NCBI RefSeq assembly: GCF_001297125.1
Contig: NZ_LHPC01000049.1
Span: 62,001 to 126,000, forward strand
Direction of reading: 5' to 3'
From: Pseudomonas sp. RIT-PI-q
GTDB lineage: Bacteria; Pseudomonadota; Gammaproteobacteria; Pseudomonadales; Pseudomonadaceae
DNA length: 64,000 nucleotides
The notes under the pieces were generated by a model. That model was not told where the DNA came from and made no database searches. It saw only the letters and a list, made by a program, of their open reading frames with translations. This document shows, in pieces, positions 8,271 to 17,135 of the stretch. Numbering within the stretch: the stretch's first letter is position 1; the number at the start of each line of letters is the position of its first letter. The position numbers and the translations under genes were made by a program.

Positions 8271-9662
8271 ATGAGACCCTTTTGGCTGGACCAGGCCTTG
8301 AAGGCGGATACATCCGAAACCTGCCCGGCACTGGACGGCGACACCCGCGCCGATGTCTGCATCGTCGGCGGTGGCTACACCGGGTTGTGGACCGCGATCA
8401 TGCTCAAGGAGCAAAACCCCGAACTGGATGTGCTGCTGATCGAGGCCGATATTTGCGGTGCCGGTGCCAGCGGGCGCAACGGTGGTTGCGCGCTGTCGTG
8501 GTCGGCCAAGTATTTCACTCTGGAACGGCTGTTCGGCGTCGAAGAAGCGGTGCGTCTGGTCAAGGAGTCGGAGCGCAGCATCCACGCCATCGGCGCCTTC
8601 TGCGAGCAGTACGCGGTGGATGCCGATTACCGCCTCGATGGCACGCTTTATACCGCCACCAACCGCGCCCAATGCGGCTCGACCGACGCGGTGATTGCGG
8701 CGCTGGAGCGCAACGGCATCAACTCTTTCACTCAACGGCCGGTGGCCGATGTGCAACGCATGGCCGGTTCCAGCAAGCACCTGGAAGGCTGGTTTTCCCC
8801 GGCCGCTGCGAGTGTGCAGCCTGGCAAATTGGTGCGCGGTTTACGCCGGGTCGCCTTGCAACTCGGAGTGAGGATTCATGAAAAGACCGCCATGACCGGA
8901 CTGGAGGAAGGTAAGCCTGCGGGGATCAGAACCCCGAACGGCAACATCCGCGCGGACCGGGTGGTGTTGGCGATGAATGCCTGGATGGCCCGCGCATTTC
9001 CGCAGTTCGAACGCAGTGTGGCGATCGTTTCCAGCGACATGCTGATCACCGAACCACGACCCGACCTGCTCAACGAAATCGGCTTGACCAGCGGCGTCAC
9101 GGTGCTCGATTCGCGGATTTTCGTGCACTACTACCACAACACCCCGGACGGTCGAATCATGCTCGGCAAGGGCGGCAATACCTTCGCCTATGGTGGGCGC
9201 ATGCTGCCGGTGTTCGATCAGCCATCGCCCTATGCCGGTCTGTTGCAGCACAGCCTCGCGGATTTCTTTCCGGCGTTTGCCGAGGTCAAGGTCGAAGCGA
9301 CCTGGAACGGTCCTTCGGATCGCTCGGTGACGGGGTTGCCGTTTTTCGGCCAGATGAGTGCCAGCGGCAACGTGTTCTACGGTTGCGGTTATTCCGGCAG
9401 CGGGGTCGGGCCGTGTCATATGGGCGGGCAGATTCTCGCCTCGATGGTCCAGGGCCTGGACAACGCCTGGACCCGTTCGCCGCTGGTGAATGGGCCCTTG
9501 GGCTTCTTTCCTCCGGAGCCGATTCGTTACCTCGGCTCACTGATGGTGCGCAACGCGATCCGTCGCAAGGAACGCGCCGAGGATCACGGGCGCCGGCCTC
9601 GGCATCTGGACGTACGCCTGGCGAAATTCGCAGCGGCGGCCGGCAAGGCTGACAAGGGCTAA
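8271..9662 (+). CDS. FAD-dependent aminophosphonate oxidoreductase (DadA/OrdL-like)
   Basis: A 463-residue FAD oxidoreductase with the N-terminal nucleotide fold DVCIVGGGYTGLWTAI near residue 30, the GASGRNGGCALSWSAK motif of the DadA/PuuB group, and a C-terminal FAD site around FYGCGYSGSGVGPCHMGG. Such proteins next to phosphonatase genes in Pseudomonas are known as putative aminophosphonate oxidoreductases that could deaminate N-substituted aminoethylphosphonates to phosphonoacetaldehyde, feeding PhnX and bypassing PhnW. That role is inferred from context here. GGAG lies 8 bases before ATG. The stop overlaps the stop of the convergent VgrG gene by 4 bases. Confidence 0.8.
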   Translation: MRPFWLDQALKADTSETCPALDGDTRADVCIVGGGYTGLWTAIMLKEQNPELDVLLIEADICGAGASGRNGGCALSWSAKYFTLERLFGVEEAVRLVKESERSIHAIGAFCEQYAVDADYRLDGTLYTATNRAQCGSTDAVIAALERNGINSFTQRPVADVQRMAGSSKHLEGWFSPAAASVQPGKLVRGLRRVALQLGVRIHEKTAMTGLEEGKPAGIRTPNGNIRADRVVLAMNAWMARAFPQFERSVAIVSSDMLITEPRPDLLNEIGLTSGVTVLDSRIFVHYYHNTPDGRIMLGKGGNTFAYGGRMLPVFDQPSPYAGLLQHSLADFFPAFAEVKVEATWNGPSDRSVTGLPFFGQMSASGNVFYGCGYSGSGVGPCHMGGQILASMVQGLDNAWTRSPLVNGPLGFFPPEPIRYLGSLMVRNAIRRKERAEDHGRRPRHLDVRLAKFAAAAGKADKG

Positions 9663-11146
9663 AGATCAGGGCGATTGACCAGCCAGTCGAGCAGCAAGCG
9701 GGTATCGCTGCGGGAGTCTGGCGTTGGCGCGGGCCGAGGCATGTGAGTGCGGCCCAACCCGGCGCAGAGCACCGGACGATCCGGGTCGCTGTCGAGGAAA
9801 CTGATGAGCACGTCGCTGCCAGCCCTCGGCAGTGTGCACGGGTTTATTCGGCCGTCCGGCGTGGCGAGGGCAACCGGTAGCCAGAGGCCGATGGATTGAT
9901 CCGGATCGGGTTCCACGGTGGGCCATAGTCTGACCTGTATTCGACCGCGATCATCCAGCGTCGCCGGCTCCCCGTTATGGCCAAGCACCCGAGCGGGCTG
10001 ATATCCCGGGATGCACGGCCTGATGTGTTCGAGCGCCGGCCTGAATACCGTTGACCAGGGAATGGCGGTGAATTGGTTGCGGTACGTCAGGGCGATATCG
10101 GCCTTGTCTCCAGCGAGAATCGAAGGCTGTTGCCCCTGATGTCGGGTCTCGGTGAGCAGCCATTGATCATTGAAACTCGACAGCGGGTGCTCGGCCACTT
10201 GCACGATCCGCGCGCTGTGCACAGCGCTCAGGTTACTTTGGCAATGAATCTGCACATGCTGGCAACGCAGACGCTCCAGTTGTCGGCGGCTGCGTTGATC
10301 ACGATGGCTCTGTTCCGGGGCGGGGCGCGGTAGCGTCGGAGCCGATCTGGCAAAGGCGTGATTGGCCGCGCCGTCGTCGACGTTCAGCGCGCCACGGTTT
10401 TGTGCATCCGGTTGTGTAGGCATGGGCGGCGAGTCGTGCCGCTGGAACAATTCAGTGATCGTCGGCAGGGCACTTTCGCCGCTGGCGTCGTCCTCGAAGG
10501 TCATCAGCAGCGGCTCCTGCGGGAAGCTCAGGCTGTCATCGGCCAGGACCAGCACATGCCCATCGCGGTGATGTTCGAAGTGATAGTGAATGCCTTCCTC
10601 TTCGCACAAGCGTTGCAGCAAGGTCAGGTCAGTCTCTTCGTACTGAATGCAAAAAGGCCGCAGCGGGTAGTGCCCGTTCGCCAGCTCAAAACGATAGCTG
10701 CCCTCGGGCAAGTCATGTTCCTCGAATAACTGACGCAAGATCATCGGCACGCTCACGCGATGAAACACCCGGCGTGAACGGTGCCGGTCCAGCGCCTGAA
10801 GGTAGGGCACCAGCCACAGTTTGTAGCCGATGCGGTACGGGCCGCGATGTTCATAGCTGACGCTATGGAGCACCCCGTGAATACCGTTGCCATCCCCCAG
10901 GCTGAGAAAAGCCGCCTGTTGCAGCAGCCGGTCGAGGTTCATGGCCGGTGCCAGGCCGATCACTTCGATGTCGAATCGATACGGCCGGTTGAGGCCTTCA
11001 CGGCCACTGAACTGCAACACCTGCAAACTCAAATCACCGTCGAGGAGTGTCAGGGTGAAGGGACTTTCCTTGTCGTTGTGCATCGATTGCGCTTCTGCCA
11101 TGGGTACGGGCGCAGAGGGTACGAAACCATAGCGGTTTAAGGACAT
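9659..11146 (-). CDS. VgrG-like type VI tip protein, short and orphan
   Basis: A protein of up to 495 residues with the gp27/phage late-control-D module (FSGREGLNRPYRFDIEV, then YEETDLTLLQRLCEEEGIHYHFEH) and a gp5-like OB fold (DDRGRIQVRLWP, then LPRAGSDVLISFLDSDPDRPV). VgrG forms the spike of the type VI secretion needle. The protein stops soon after the OB fold, so the long repetitive needle of classical VgrG and any effector extension are absent. There are no neighbouring tss genes, Hcp, PAAR or effector. The start is uncertain: ATG at 11146, 11101 or 11083, none with a strong ribosome site. It is convergent with, and overlaps by 4 bases, the FAD oxidoreductase. Confidence 0.75.
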   Translation of the reverse strand: MSLNRYGFVPSAPVPMAEAQSMHNDKESPFTLTLLDGDLSLQVLQFSGREGLNRPYRFDIEVIGLAPAMNLDRLLQQAAFLSLGDGNGIHGVLHSVSYEHRGPYRIGYKLWLVPYLQALDRHRSRRVFHRVSVPMILRQLFEEHDLPEGSYRFELANGHYPLRPFCIQYEETDLTLLQRLCEEEGIHYHFEHHRDGHVLVLADDSLSFPQEPLLMTFEDDASGESALPTITELFQRHDSPPMPTQPDAQNRGALNVDDGAANHAFARSAPTLPRPAPEQSHRDQRSRRQLERLRCQHVQIHCQSNLSAVHSARIVQVAEHPLSSFNDQWLLTETRHQGQQPSILAGDKADIALTYRNQFTAIPWSTVFRPALEHIRPCIPGYQPARVLGHNGEPATLDDRGRIQVRLWPTVEPDPDQSIGLWLPVALATPDGRINPCTLPRAGSDVLISFLDSDPDRPVLCAGLGRTHMPRPAPTPDSRSDTRLLLDWLVNRPDL

Positions 11147-11301
11147 GGCAAATCGACTTTTCAGAATCGCCCTACAACCACCGGTGAAGATGTCGATCCG
11201 TCGTTGCGATTTTTTTGGTCGATTGCCAACTTTAGGCCGTATAAACTTGCGCCATGCGTCGGCCAATAGATGTCTCGGCGCCATAGATAAGAGAGTGAGT
11301 A

Positions 11302-12009
11302 ATGGGCGCACAGTGGAAGGTTAAACACAAAGAAGCGGCATCTAACGCCAAGGGCAAGATCTTCGGCAAACTGGTGAAAGAAATAACCATTGCTGCGCGT
11401 AACGGTGCCGATGTTGCCACTAACGCACACCTGCGACTGGTGGTTGAACAGGCTAAAAAAGCTTCGATGCCCCGCGAAACCCTTGAACGCGCGATCAAGA
11501 AAGGCTCGGGCCAGCTCGGCGAAACCGTGCAATACCATCGCGTGACCTACGAAGGTTTCGCGCCGCATCAGGTGCCGCTGATCGTTGAATGCGTGACCGA
11601 CAACATCAACCGCACCGTCGCTGAAATCCGCGTGGCGTTCCGCAAGGGCCAACTGGGCGCTTCCGGTTCGGTGGCGTGGGACTTCAACCATGTCGGCATG
11701 ATCGAGGCGTCCCCGGACAGCCCTGACGCCGATCCGGAAATGGCCGCGATCGAAGCCGGTGCCCAGGATTTCGAACCGGGTGAAGAAGAGGGCACGACCC
11801 TGTTCCTGACCGAGCCTGCGGACCTCGATGCGGTGCAGAAAGCGCTGCCAGAGCAAGGTTTCACGGTGTTGTCGGCGAAGTTGGGTTACCAGCCGAAGAA
11901 CCCGGTCACCGGTCTGAGCGATGAGCAGATGGCTGAAGTCGAAGCGTTCCTTGAAGGCCTCGATAACCATGATGACGTGCAGGACATGTTTGTCGGGTTG
12001 GCGGGTTAA
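11302..12009 (+). CDS. YebC/PmpR-family protein (second YebC type)
   Basis: A 235-residue YebC/TACO1-family protein. The N-terminus GAQWKVKHKEAASNAKGKIFGKLVKEITIAARNG is cut short relative to YebC and belongs to the YeeN-like second group, followed by MPRETLERAIKKGSG and YEGFAP. Family members were first described as DNA-binding regulators (PmpR) and more recently as ribosome-associated factors that help translate proline-rich stretches. The acidic middle (FEPGEEEGTTLF) is typical. It stands alone between a divergent VgrG gene and an inverted repeat. Which of the two roles applies cannot be told from sequence. Confidence 0.88.
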   Translation: MGAQWKVKHKEAASNAKGKIFGKLVKEITIAARNGADVATNAHLRLVVEQAKKASMPRETLERAIKKGSGQLGETVQYHRVTYEGFAPHQVPLIVECVTDNINRTVAEIRVAFRKGQLGASGSVAWDFNHVGMIEASPDSPDADPEMAAIEAGAQDFEPGEEEGTTLFLTEPADLDAVQKALPEQGFTVLSAKLGYQPKNPVTGLSDEQMAEVEAFLEGLDNHDDVQDMFVGLAG

Positions 12010-12010
12010 A

Positions 12011-12088
12011 GATCAAAGATCGCAGCCTTCGGCAGCTCCTACAGGTGTACGCAAAACCCTGTAGGAGCTACCGCAGGCTGCGATTTTT
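12011..12088. repeat. Inverted repeat element, GGCTGCGATC family
   Basis: Facing arms AGATCGCAGCCTTCGGCAGC and GCTACCGCAGGCTGCGAT lie between two convergent genes and probably act as transcript ends. Confidence 0.85.
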
Positions 12089-12095
12089 TCAGGGA

Positions 12096-13409
12096 TCACC
12101 AGCCATTCAACTCCCGCACAATCTCGCTGAATCCCGGCCGCGCCAGTACATCCGCCTGACAGCAGCGCAGCTGTAAATCCTCCAACTGCCCACGTCCCTC
12201 ATCGCTCAGCCCCGAGTCGATCCGCTCCAGCAATTCCCCCAGCAAAACCCCGAACGCGCGCACTTCGATGCGTTGCAATGCGCGGCTTTCAAGGTTGTCC
12301 GTGGTGGCATGGAAAGACGCCGCGCCAAAGTCCCCCAGCAGACAATCACCTTGCTCGTTCCACAAAATATTGTGGCCGTAGAGGTCGCCGTGGGTGATGC
12401 CGTGTCGGTGCAAATGCTCGGCTACTGACGCGATGCCGCTGGCGATTCGCAAGGCTACGCCGGCACTGAACCGGGTGTCGTTGGCGTAGACGTCGCGGGT
12501 GCAGGACGCCAGGCTCGGCAGTGCGGCCAGGTTGCGATAACTCGGGTCGAGCAGTTGCATGACCAGCCCGACCTGATCGTGCGGATGCCCGACGATCCGC
12601 CCCTCGACCCGGATCAGGTTGGGGTGGATGCCGGCGGTGATGCAGGCGTTCATTTCATGCAGGGGCGAGCCATCGCTGGTCATTTCGCCTTTGTAAAGTT
12701 TGATCGCGACCGGCATGGCGGGGAGCCCCGGCCGTTGCCACGTTGCCCGATGAATCACCCCCGAAGCACCTTCGCCCAGTTGCTGCTCCAGGTGCAGTTC
12801 CGACCAGGGGATGCTCGGGGTCGCTTCAAGGGCGGCGGCGTCGGCTTCGGTTTCCAGCGGATTACCGGCGTAGGCCAGCCAGGTCAAGCTCGGCAGGGTC
12901 AGCAGCCATTCGGGCAGCTCGGTCAACCGGTTGGCGGCGATGCGGATCAGTTCGAGTCGATGACAGTGACGCAAGCTATCGGGCAAACGCTGCAGGTGAT
13001 TACCGGCCAGCATGAGTTTTTGCAGATGCGGGCGTTCACCCAGCTCGGTCGGCAGCGCTTCGATGCAGTTGTCGGTCAGGATCAACCAGCGCAACAACGG
13101 CGGCAGGGCGGCGGCGGGGACTGTTTCGATGCGGTTGGCCTTGAAGCCGACCATGGTCAGCGCCGCGCACTGGCCCAGGCAGGCGGGCAGTTCGGTGAAC
13201 TGATTGTCCGAACAGAACAACACACGCAGGCGGGTCAGGCGGTGCAAGTCGTCCGGCAGGCAGCTCAGGGCGTTGCCCGTGAGGTTGAGCACCTCCAGCG
13301 AGTCGGCCAGGTCGAAAATTTCACGGGGAAACTCGGTCAGGCCACAGGCCAGGTCCAGACGGGTGATGCCCGACAATTGACCGGCGCGCAGTTGTGCAAG
13401 GGTATCCAT
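12096..13409 (-). CDS. leucine-rich-repeat Ser/Thr protein kinase
   Basis: A 437-residue fusion. Residues about 15-205 hold seven or eight leucine-rich repeats of the LxxLxLxxNxLxxLP type (SLEVLNLTGNALSCLP, LQKLMLAGNHLQRLP). Residues about 205-437 are a eukaryotic-like protein kinase with glycine loop LGEGASGVIHRATW, lysine in MPVAIKLYKG, catalytic loop ITHGDLYGHNIL (HGD instead of HRD, with Asp and Asn kept) and DFG in LLGDFGAAS. All catalytic residues are present, so it is probably active. No membrane segment or signal peptide is seen, so it should be cytosolic. The start at 13409 is the family-like one; ATG at 13451 is possible. Substrate is unknown. Confidence 0.85.
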   Translation of the reverse strand: MDTLAQLRAGQLSGITRLDLACGLTEFPREIFDLADSLEVLNLTGNALSCLPDDLHRLTRLRVLFCSDNQFTELPACLGQCAALTMVGFKANRIETVPAAALPPLLRWLILTDNCIEALPTELGERPHLQKLMLAGNHLQRLPDSLRHCHRLELIRIAANRLTELPEWLLTLPSLTWLAYAGNPLETEADAAALEATPSIPWSELHLEQQLGEGASGVIHRATWQRPGLPAMPVAIKLYKGEMTSDGSPLHEMNACITAGIHPNLIRVEGRIVGHPHDQVGLVMQLLDPSYRNLAALPSLASCTRDVYANDTRFSAGVALRIASGIASVAEHLHRHGITHGDLYGHNILWNEQGDCLLGDFGAASFHATTDNLESRALQRIEVRAFGVLLGELLERIDSGLSDEGRGQLEDLQLRCCQADVLARPGFSEIVRELNGW

Positions 13410-13475
13410 GAACAGATTCACTATTGATCGGGAAGAAGGCGTGGGTGGCATGATAACGACTTGGCATGAATCAAA

Positions 13476-13558
13476 GATCAAAAGATCGCAGCCTTCGGCA
13501 CCTCCTACAGGAGTACGCGTGCAATGCAGGAGCTGCCGAAGGCTGCGATCTTTTGATC
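13476..13558. repeat. Inverted repeat element, GGCTGCGATC family
   Basis: Facing arms GATCAAAAGATCGCAGCC and GGCTGCGATCTTTTGATC lie between the ZapE-like gene and the kinase gene. The first base of the ZapE stop abuts the element. Confidence 0.9.
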
Positions 13559-14757
13559 TATGCCTCGCGCACTTCCACCAGTTGCCCCAACCGACTCCGC
13601 GTACGCGCCAGGTCAATGGCATCGCCCCCCAGGCTTTCACGCAATGACCGCTGCCCGAGCAGGATCAAATGTTTGTCCTGGTCATACAACACGTCGACCA
13701 GATTGATAAAGCGCTGCTGGGCGGCGATGGAACAATCGGCAAGGTTGGGCAGTTCATCTATGACCCAGTGATCGAAACGCCGGCACAGCTCCAGGTAGTC
13801 CATGACGGCAGTGGGTTGATCGCACAAATCGCTAAAAGTGAACCCGATAGTGCGCTCGGCGCAGTATCGGGCTTGCAGATGCCGGGCCCCGACAGGCAGC
13901 GCGATGGCTGGCGTGTTGTGTTCGGGCAAATTCAGTGTCTGGCGCTGCGCCGCCGTGGCAGGCCAGATGTACTGACCCAGGGTGAACAACTGCTGCGCGT
14001 GGGTTCTGACCTGGCTGCGGTAATCGTGAGGGCCGCCGACTTCCAGGATCTGCATGCGCGCGTTGATCAAGTCGATCACCGGTTTGAAGCGCGCATGGTA
14101 CAGCGGGTTGGGCAGCAGGCCTTCCGGTGGGTAATTGGAGGTGACCAGCAGCAGGATGCCGCGGCGAAACAACGCCTTGAACAGCCGCGTGATGAGCATC
14201 GCATCGCCGATGTCGTGGACGTGAAACTCGTCGAAGCACAGCACCCGGCAATCGCGCAGCAACTGATCGAGGGTGGCTGCAAGTGCATCGGGCTGATCGC
14301 GATGGCTGAACATGCCCTGGTGCAGTTGGGCAAAGAACTGATGGAAGTGCAGACGCTGTTTTTCCGCGATCGGCAGGGCCTGGAAAAAGCCGTCCAGTAG
14401 CCAGCTCTTGCCACGTCCGACGGCGCCATGCAGGTAAAGGCCCGGCAGTGTTTTCGCCGAAGTGCCGAGCAGCGCCGTGGCGTGCTGCGCCATGCAATCG
14501 ATCACGCGCTGCTGGCTATGGCTGAGGGTGTAACCCTGGGCGTGGGCCTTGTGGTGGAAGTAGTCGTGGATGACTCGACCGCAGGCACTGGCTGGCGCAG
14601 CCGATGCCTTGCCGAACAAGCGGCGTAGCGTCGGCCAGCGTGGTGTGAGTCGCGAACGGCTTGGCGGTCGAACGGCCACTGTGATGTCACCCCCGTGATC
14701 TTCAGCCCGGCTTACCGGGCTGCGGCGGGGTAGTGTAACCAAACGGGGAATTTTCAT
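13558..14757 (-). CDS. ZapE/AFG1-like ATPase
   Basis: A protein of about 399 residues of the AFG1/ZapE P-loop ATPase family. Walker A is in LHGAVGRGKSWLLDGF and Walker B in VLCFDEFHVHDIGDAM, followed by the sensor segment LLVTSNYPPEGL, all family hallmarks. ZapE acts at the division site under oxygen-poor or heat stress in Escherichia coli. Pseudomonas usually carries a second, more canonical zapE elsewhere, so this longer version with an arginine-rich N-terminus (LPRRSPVSRAE) is likely a paralog; that is inference. The start at ATG 14757 (MKIPRLV) is chosen; a shorter start is possible. Confidence 0.8.
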   Translation of the reverse strand: MKIPRLVTLPRRSPVSRAEDHGGDITVAVRPPSRSRLTPRWPTLRRLFGKASAAPASACGRVIHDYFHHKAHAQGYTLSHSQQRVIDCMAQHATALLGTSAKTLPGLYLHGAVGRGKSWLLDGFFQALPIAEKQRLHFHQFFAQLHQGMFSHRDQPDALAATLDQLLRDCRVLCFDEFHVHDIGDAMLITRLFKALFRRGILLLVTSNYPPEGLLPNPLYHARFKPVIDLINARMQILEVGGPHDYRSQVRTHAQQLFTLGQYIWPATAAQRQTLNLPEHNTPAIALPVGARHLQARYCAERTIGFTFSDLCDQPTAVMDYLELCRRFDHWVIDELPNLADCSIAAQQRFINLVDVLYDQDKHLILLGQRSLRESLGGDAIDLARTRSRLGQLVEVREA

Positions 14758-14824
14758 TCCCGTGGCGTTATCGAAACCCTTGTAGCGGGGGAGCCTTGCT
14801 CGAAAACCAATCAACGCACGAAAC

Positions 14825-14916
14825 CTGTGGGAGCGGGCTTGCCCGCGAAGGCGACGCATCAGTCGACATTGATGTTGTCTGACGCACCGCTATCGCGGGC
14901 AAGCCCGCTCCCACAG
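14825..14916. repeat. REP pair, GCGGGC family
   Basis: Facing GCGGGC units separate the ABC/dehydrogenase operon (ending at 14955) from the ZapE-like gene. Confidence 0.9.
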
Positions 14917-14954
14917 GGGTTGCTTTGTTGCCTCAATCGTCTTGTCTCAGTTCG

Positions 14955-16001
14955 TTAGCGCTCGATGCTGCGATTCCACCGCGCATTCCACGCCGGACGC
15001 TGTTCGTTGACCTGATCCCAATCGATCGCAATGGCGGTGGTCAGGTATTGCTTCATCGCCTCGACCTGACCGCGGGTCTTGTCGGTGGTCGGGGTGTTCG
15101 GGTTGGACGGGATCTGGTCGCCATCTTCAAGCGCGGCGGCTTGTGCTTCAGGTGTCAGCAGGAACGCGGCGAGTTTCTGCGCCAGTTCCGGCTGGGTGTT
15201 GTTGGCGATGGCGCATTCAGCGACGTTGAGCACCACGGCGCCTTCCTTCGGTTGCGCGTATTCCACCGGCATGCCCTTGAGTTTCAGGGCGGTGACCTGG
15301 GTCGGCGTCAGCGGGAACAACGCCGCTTCGTCGGTCTGGAGCATTTCGGAAATCTTCGCCGAGCTCGGAATGTACTCCAGCACGTTACGCCCGACCGTAT
15401 TTGGCCACGCCTTGAAGCCTGGCTCGACGTCGGTTTCGCTGCCGCCCTGAATCCGGTTGAACATCAGGAACCCGTGCAGGCCGAAGGTCGAAGAGGCCAT
15501 CGACTGGAACACCAGTTTGTCCTTGAAGCGCGGGTCAGCCATGTCCATCCATGAGGTCGGCGCGCTCCAGCCTTTTTCCTTGAACAACCGCGTGTTGTAC
15601 GCCAGCCCAGTCACCCCGAGGCTGACCGCCACGGCTTGTTCCTTGATCCGCCCTTTGGCCGGAATCTGCGCCAGCGGTGCGCTGTCTTCGAGTTTGTCGC
15701 ACAGGCCCATGGCGATGGCGCGGTACATGATGCCGTCGTCGAGGAACATTACGTGCATCTGCGGGTTGCCTTTGCTGGCCTGGACCTTGGCCAGAATATC
15801 GGCCGAGGTGCCAGGCACGATCACCACTTTGACGTTGTTGGCCTTCTCGAACACCGGCAGCACTTTGTCGGCGTACAGCCGTTCCATGGTGCCGCCGTTC
15901 ATGCCCAGGTAAAGCGTCGGTTCGGCCTGGGCCTGGCTGACGGTGAACAGGGCGCTCAGGCAGGAGAAACCCAGCAATGCAGTGCGTTTGACGTTATTCA
16001 T
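14955..16001 (-). CDS. ABC transporter substrate-binding protein (PotD/spermidine-putrescine type)
   Basis: A 348-residue periplasmic binding protein with a signal peptide (MNNVKRTALLGFSCLSALF, cut after QAQA) and the fold of polyamine/iron-type binding proteins: LYLGMNGGTMERLYADKVLPVFE, then VTGLAYNTRLFKEKGW. It is the last gene of the cluster that runs leftward from 21659 and presumably delivers the substrate oxidised by the neighbouring three-subunit dehydrogenase. The ligand is not evident; polyamine, opine or another amino compound are options. Confidence 0.85.
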   Translation of the reverse strand: MNNVKRTALLGFSCLSALFTVSQAQAEPTLYLGMNGGTMERLYADKVLPVFEKANNVKVVIVPGTSADILAKVQASKGNPQMHVMFLDDGIMYRAIAMGLCDKLEDSAPLAQIPAKGRIKEQAVAVSLGVTGLAYNTRLFKEKGWSAPTSWMDMADPRFKDKLVFQSMASSTFGLHGFLMFNRIQGGSETDVEPGFKAWPNTVGRNVLEYIPSSAKISEMLQTDEAALFPLTPTQVTALKLKGMPVEYAQPKEGAVVLNVAECAIANNTQPELAQKLAAFLLTPEAQAAALEDGDQIPSNPNTPTTDKTRGQVEAMKQYLTTAIAIDWDQVNEQRPAWNARWNRSIER

Positions 16002-16019
16002 TGGCGCGACCTTCCTCTA

Positions 16020-17135
16020 TCAAGCAACGGAGATGGAGTGAAACCGGGTGATGGAAAACGCATCCAGCGGCGTGGTTGACGTGCCGCTGCAGATTATTTC
16101 GGTGAGCGCCTGGCCCACCGCCGGGCCGATCTGGAAACCGGCGCCGGCAAAGCCGAACGCATGCAACAGACCGGGTTGCGTGCTGCTGTGGCCGATCACC
16201 GGTTGGCGATCGGGCAGGTAACCTTCGGTGCCGCTCCAGGTGCGAATGGCCTGGGCGCCCTCACGAAACGGGTAGAGTTCGACGGCCTGGCGCAGGATCT
16301 CGATCACCGCGTGCTGGCCGGGACGGGCGCGAGCGTCGTCGAGGGCAAACCCCTGGCCGCCGCCCCACACGCAATTGCCGCGCGCGACCTGTCGGGCATA
16401 AATGCCGCCGCCCTCGACGCCGGCGCTGGCGTTCATCACCAGTGGCAACGGTTCGGTGACCAGCATCGCCGGGTGCCCGGCGGGCATCGGCCCCGCTTCG
16501 CCGAATTGCGCGGCGAGGTTTCCGGCCCAGGCGCCGGCGCAGTTCAGCAGCCAGGGCGCCCGCAGTTCGAGACCGTTTTGTGTGCTGACACGAAAGCGCT
16601 GACCGTCGTGTTCCACCACATTCACCGCGCACTGTTCATGCAGTTGCGCGCCATGCCGACGTGCGGCCTGGGCAAACGCCGGGGACACCAGGCGCGGGTT
16701 GGCGTGACCGTCGTCCGGGCAGAACGAGGCGCCGACCGCCACCTCACCGACCCACGGAAAACGCTCGCGCAACTCGTTGCGGTCGAGCACTTGCAGATCG
16801 AGGCCGAAGCCCTGACTGCTGGCGGCATAGTCCTGCAAGGCGTGCAGATCGTTGAGGCTGCGGGCCAATTTCAAGTGGCCGCTGCGTTGATATTCGCCGT
16901 TGATGCCGATCAGTTGCGGCAGTCGACTCCAGATTTCATGCGCCCGTTGTGACAAGGGCAGTTGCGATAGCGGCCGGCCCTGACGACGCACGCCGCCGTA
17001 GTTCACGCCGCTGGAATGCGAGCCGCAAAAGTCCCGCTCCAGCAGCGCAACACGGCGACCGGCCTTGCTCAGGAACAGCGCGGCGGAGGCGCCGACAATG
17101 CCGCCGCCAATGATCACTGCATCGACCTCGATCAT
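16020..17135 (-). CDS. FAD-dependent amine/opine dehydrogenase, catalytic subunit (subunit B type)
   Basis: A 371-residue DAO-family flavoprotein. It has N-terminal FAD fold VDAVIIGGGIVGASAALFLS, the motif SGVNYGGVRRQGRPL, and a C-terminal FAD contact around FGFAGAGFQIGPAVGQ. It resembles the small catalytic subunit of opine oxidases, hydroxyproline dehydrogenases and HcnC. The start overlaps the end of the larger flavoprotein gene by 4 bases (ATGA), which points to translational coupling and a complex. The electron path would run through the partner flavoprotein and the 2Fe-2S subunit. Substrate is unknown. Confidence 0.82.
   Translation of the reverse strand: MIEVDAVIIGGGIVGASAALFLSKAGRRVALLERDFCGSHSSGVNYGGVRRQGRPLSQLPLSQRAHEIWSRLPQLIGINGEYQRSGHLKLARSLNDLHALQDYAASSQGFGLDLQVLDRNELRERFPWVGEVAVGASFCPDDGHANPRLVSPAFAQAARRHGAQLHEQCAVNVVEHDGQRFRVSTQNGLELRAPWLLNCAGAWAGNLAAQFGEAGPMPAGHPAMLVTEPLPLVMNASAGVEGGGIYARQVARGNCVWGGGQGFALDDARARPGQHAVIEILRQAVELYPFREGAQAIRTWSGTEGYLPDRQPVIGHSSTQPGLLHAFGFAGAGFQIGPAVGQALTEIICSGTSTTPLDAFSITRFHSISVA

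Noticed and set aside
9659..11146. A type VI secretion cluster or prophage tail region
   Set aside because: Only the vgrG-like gene is present; neighbours are metabolic or regulatory genes.
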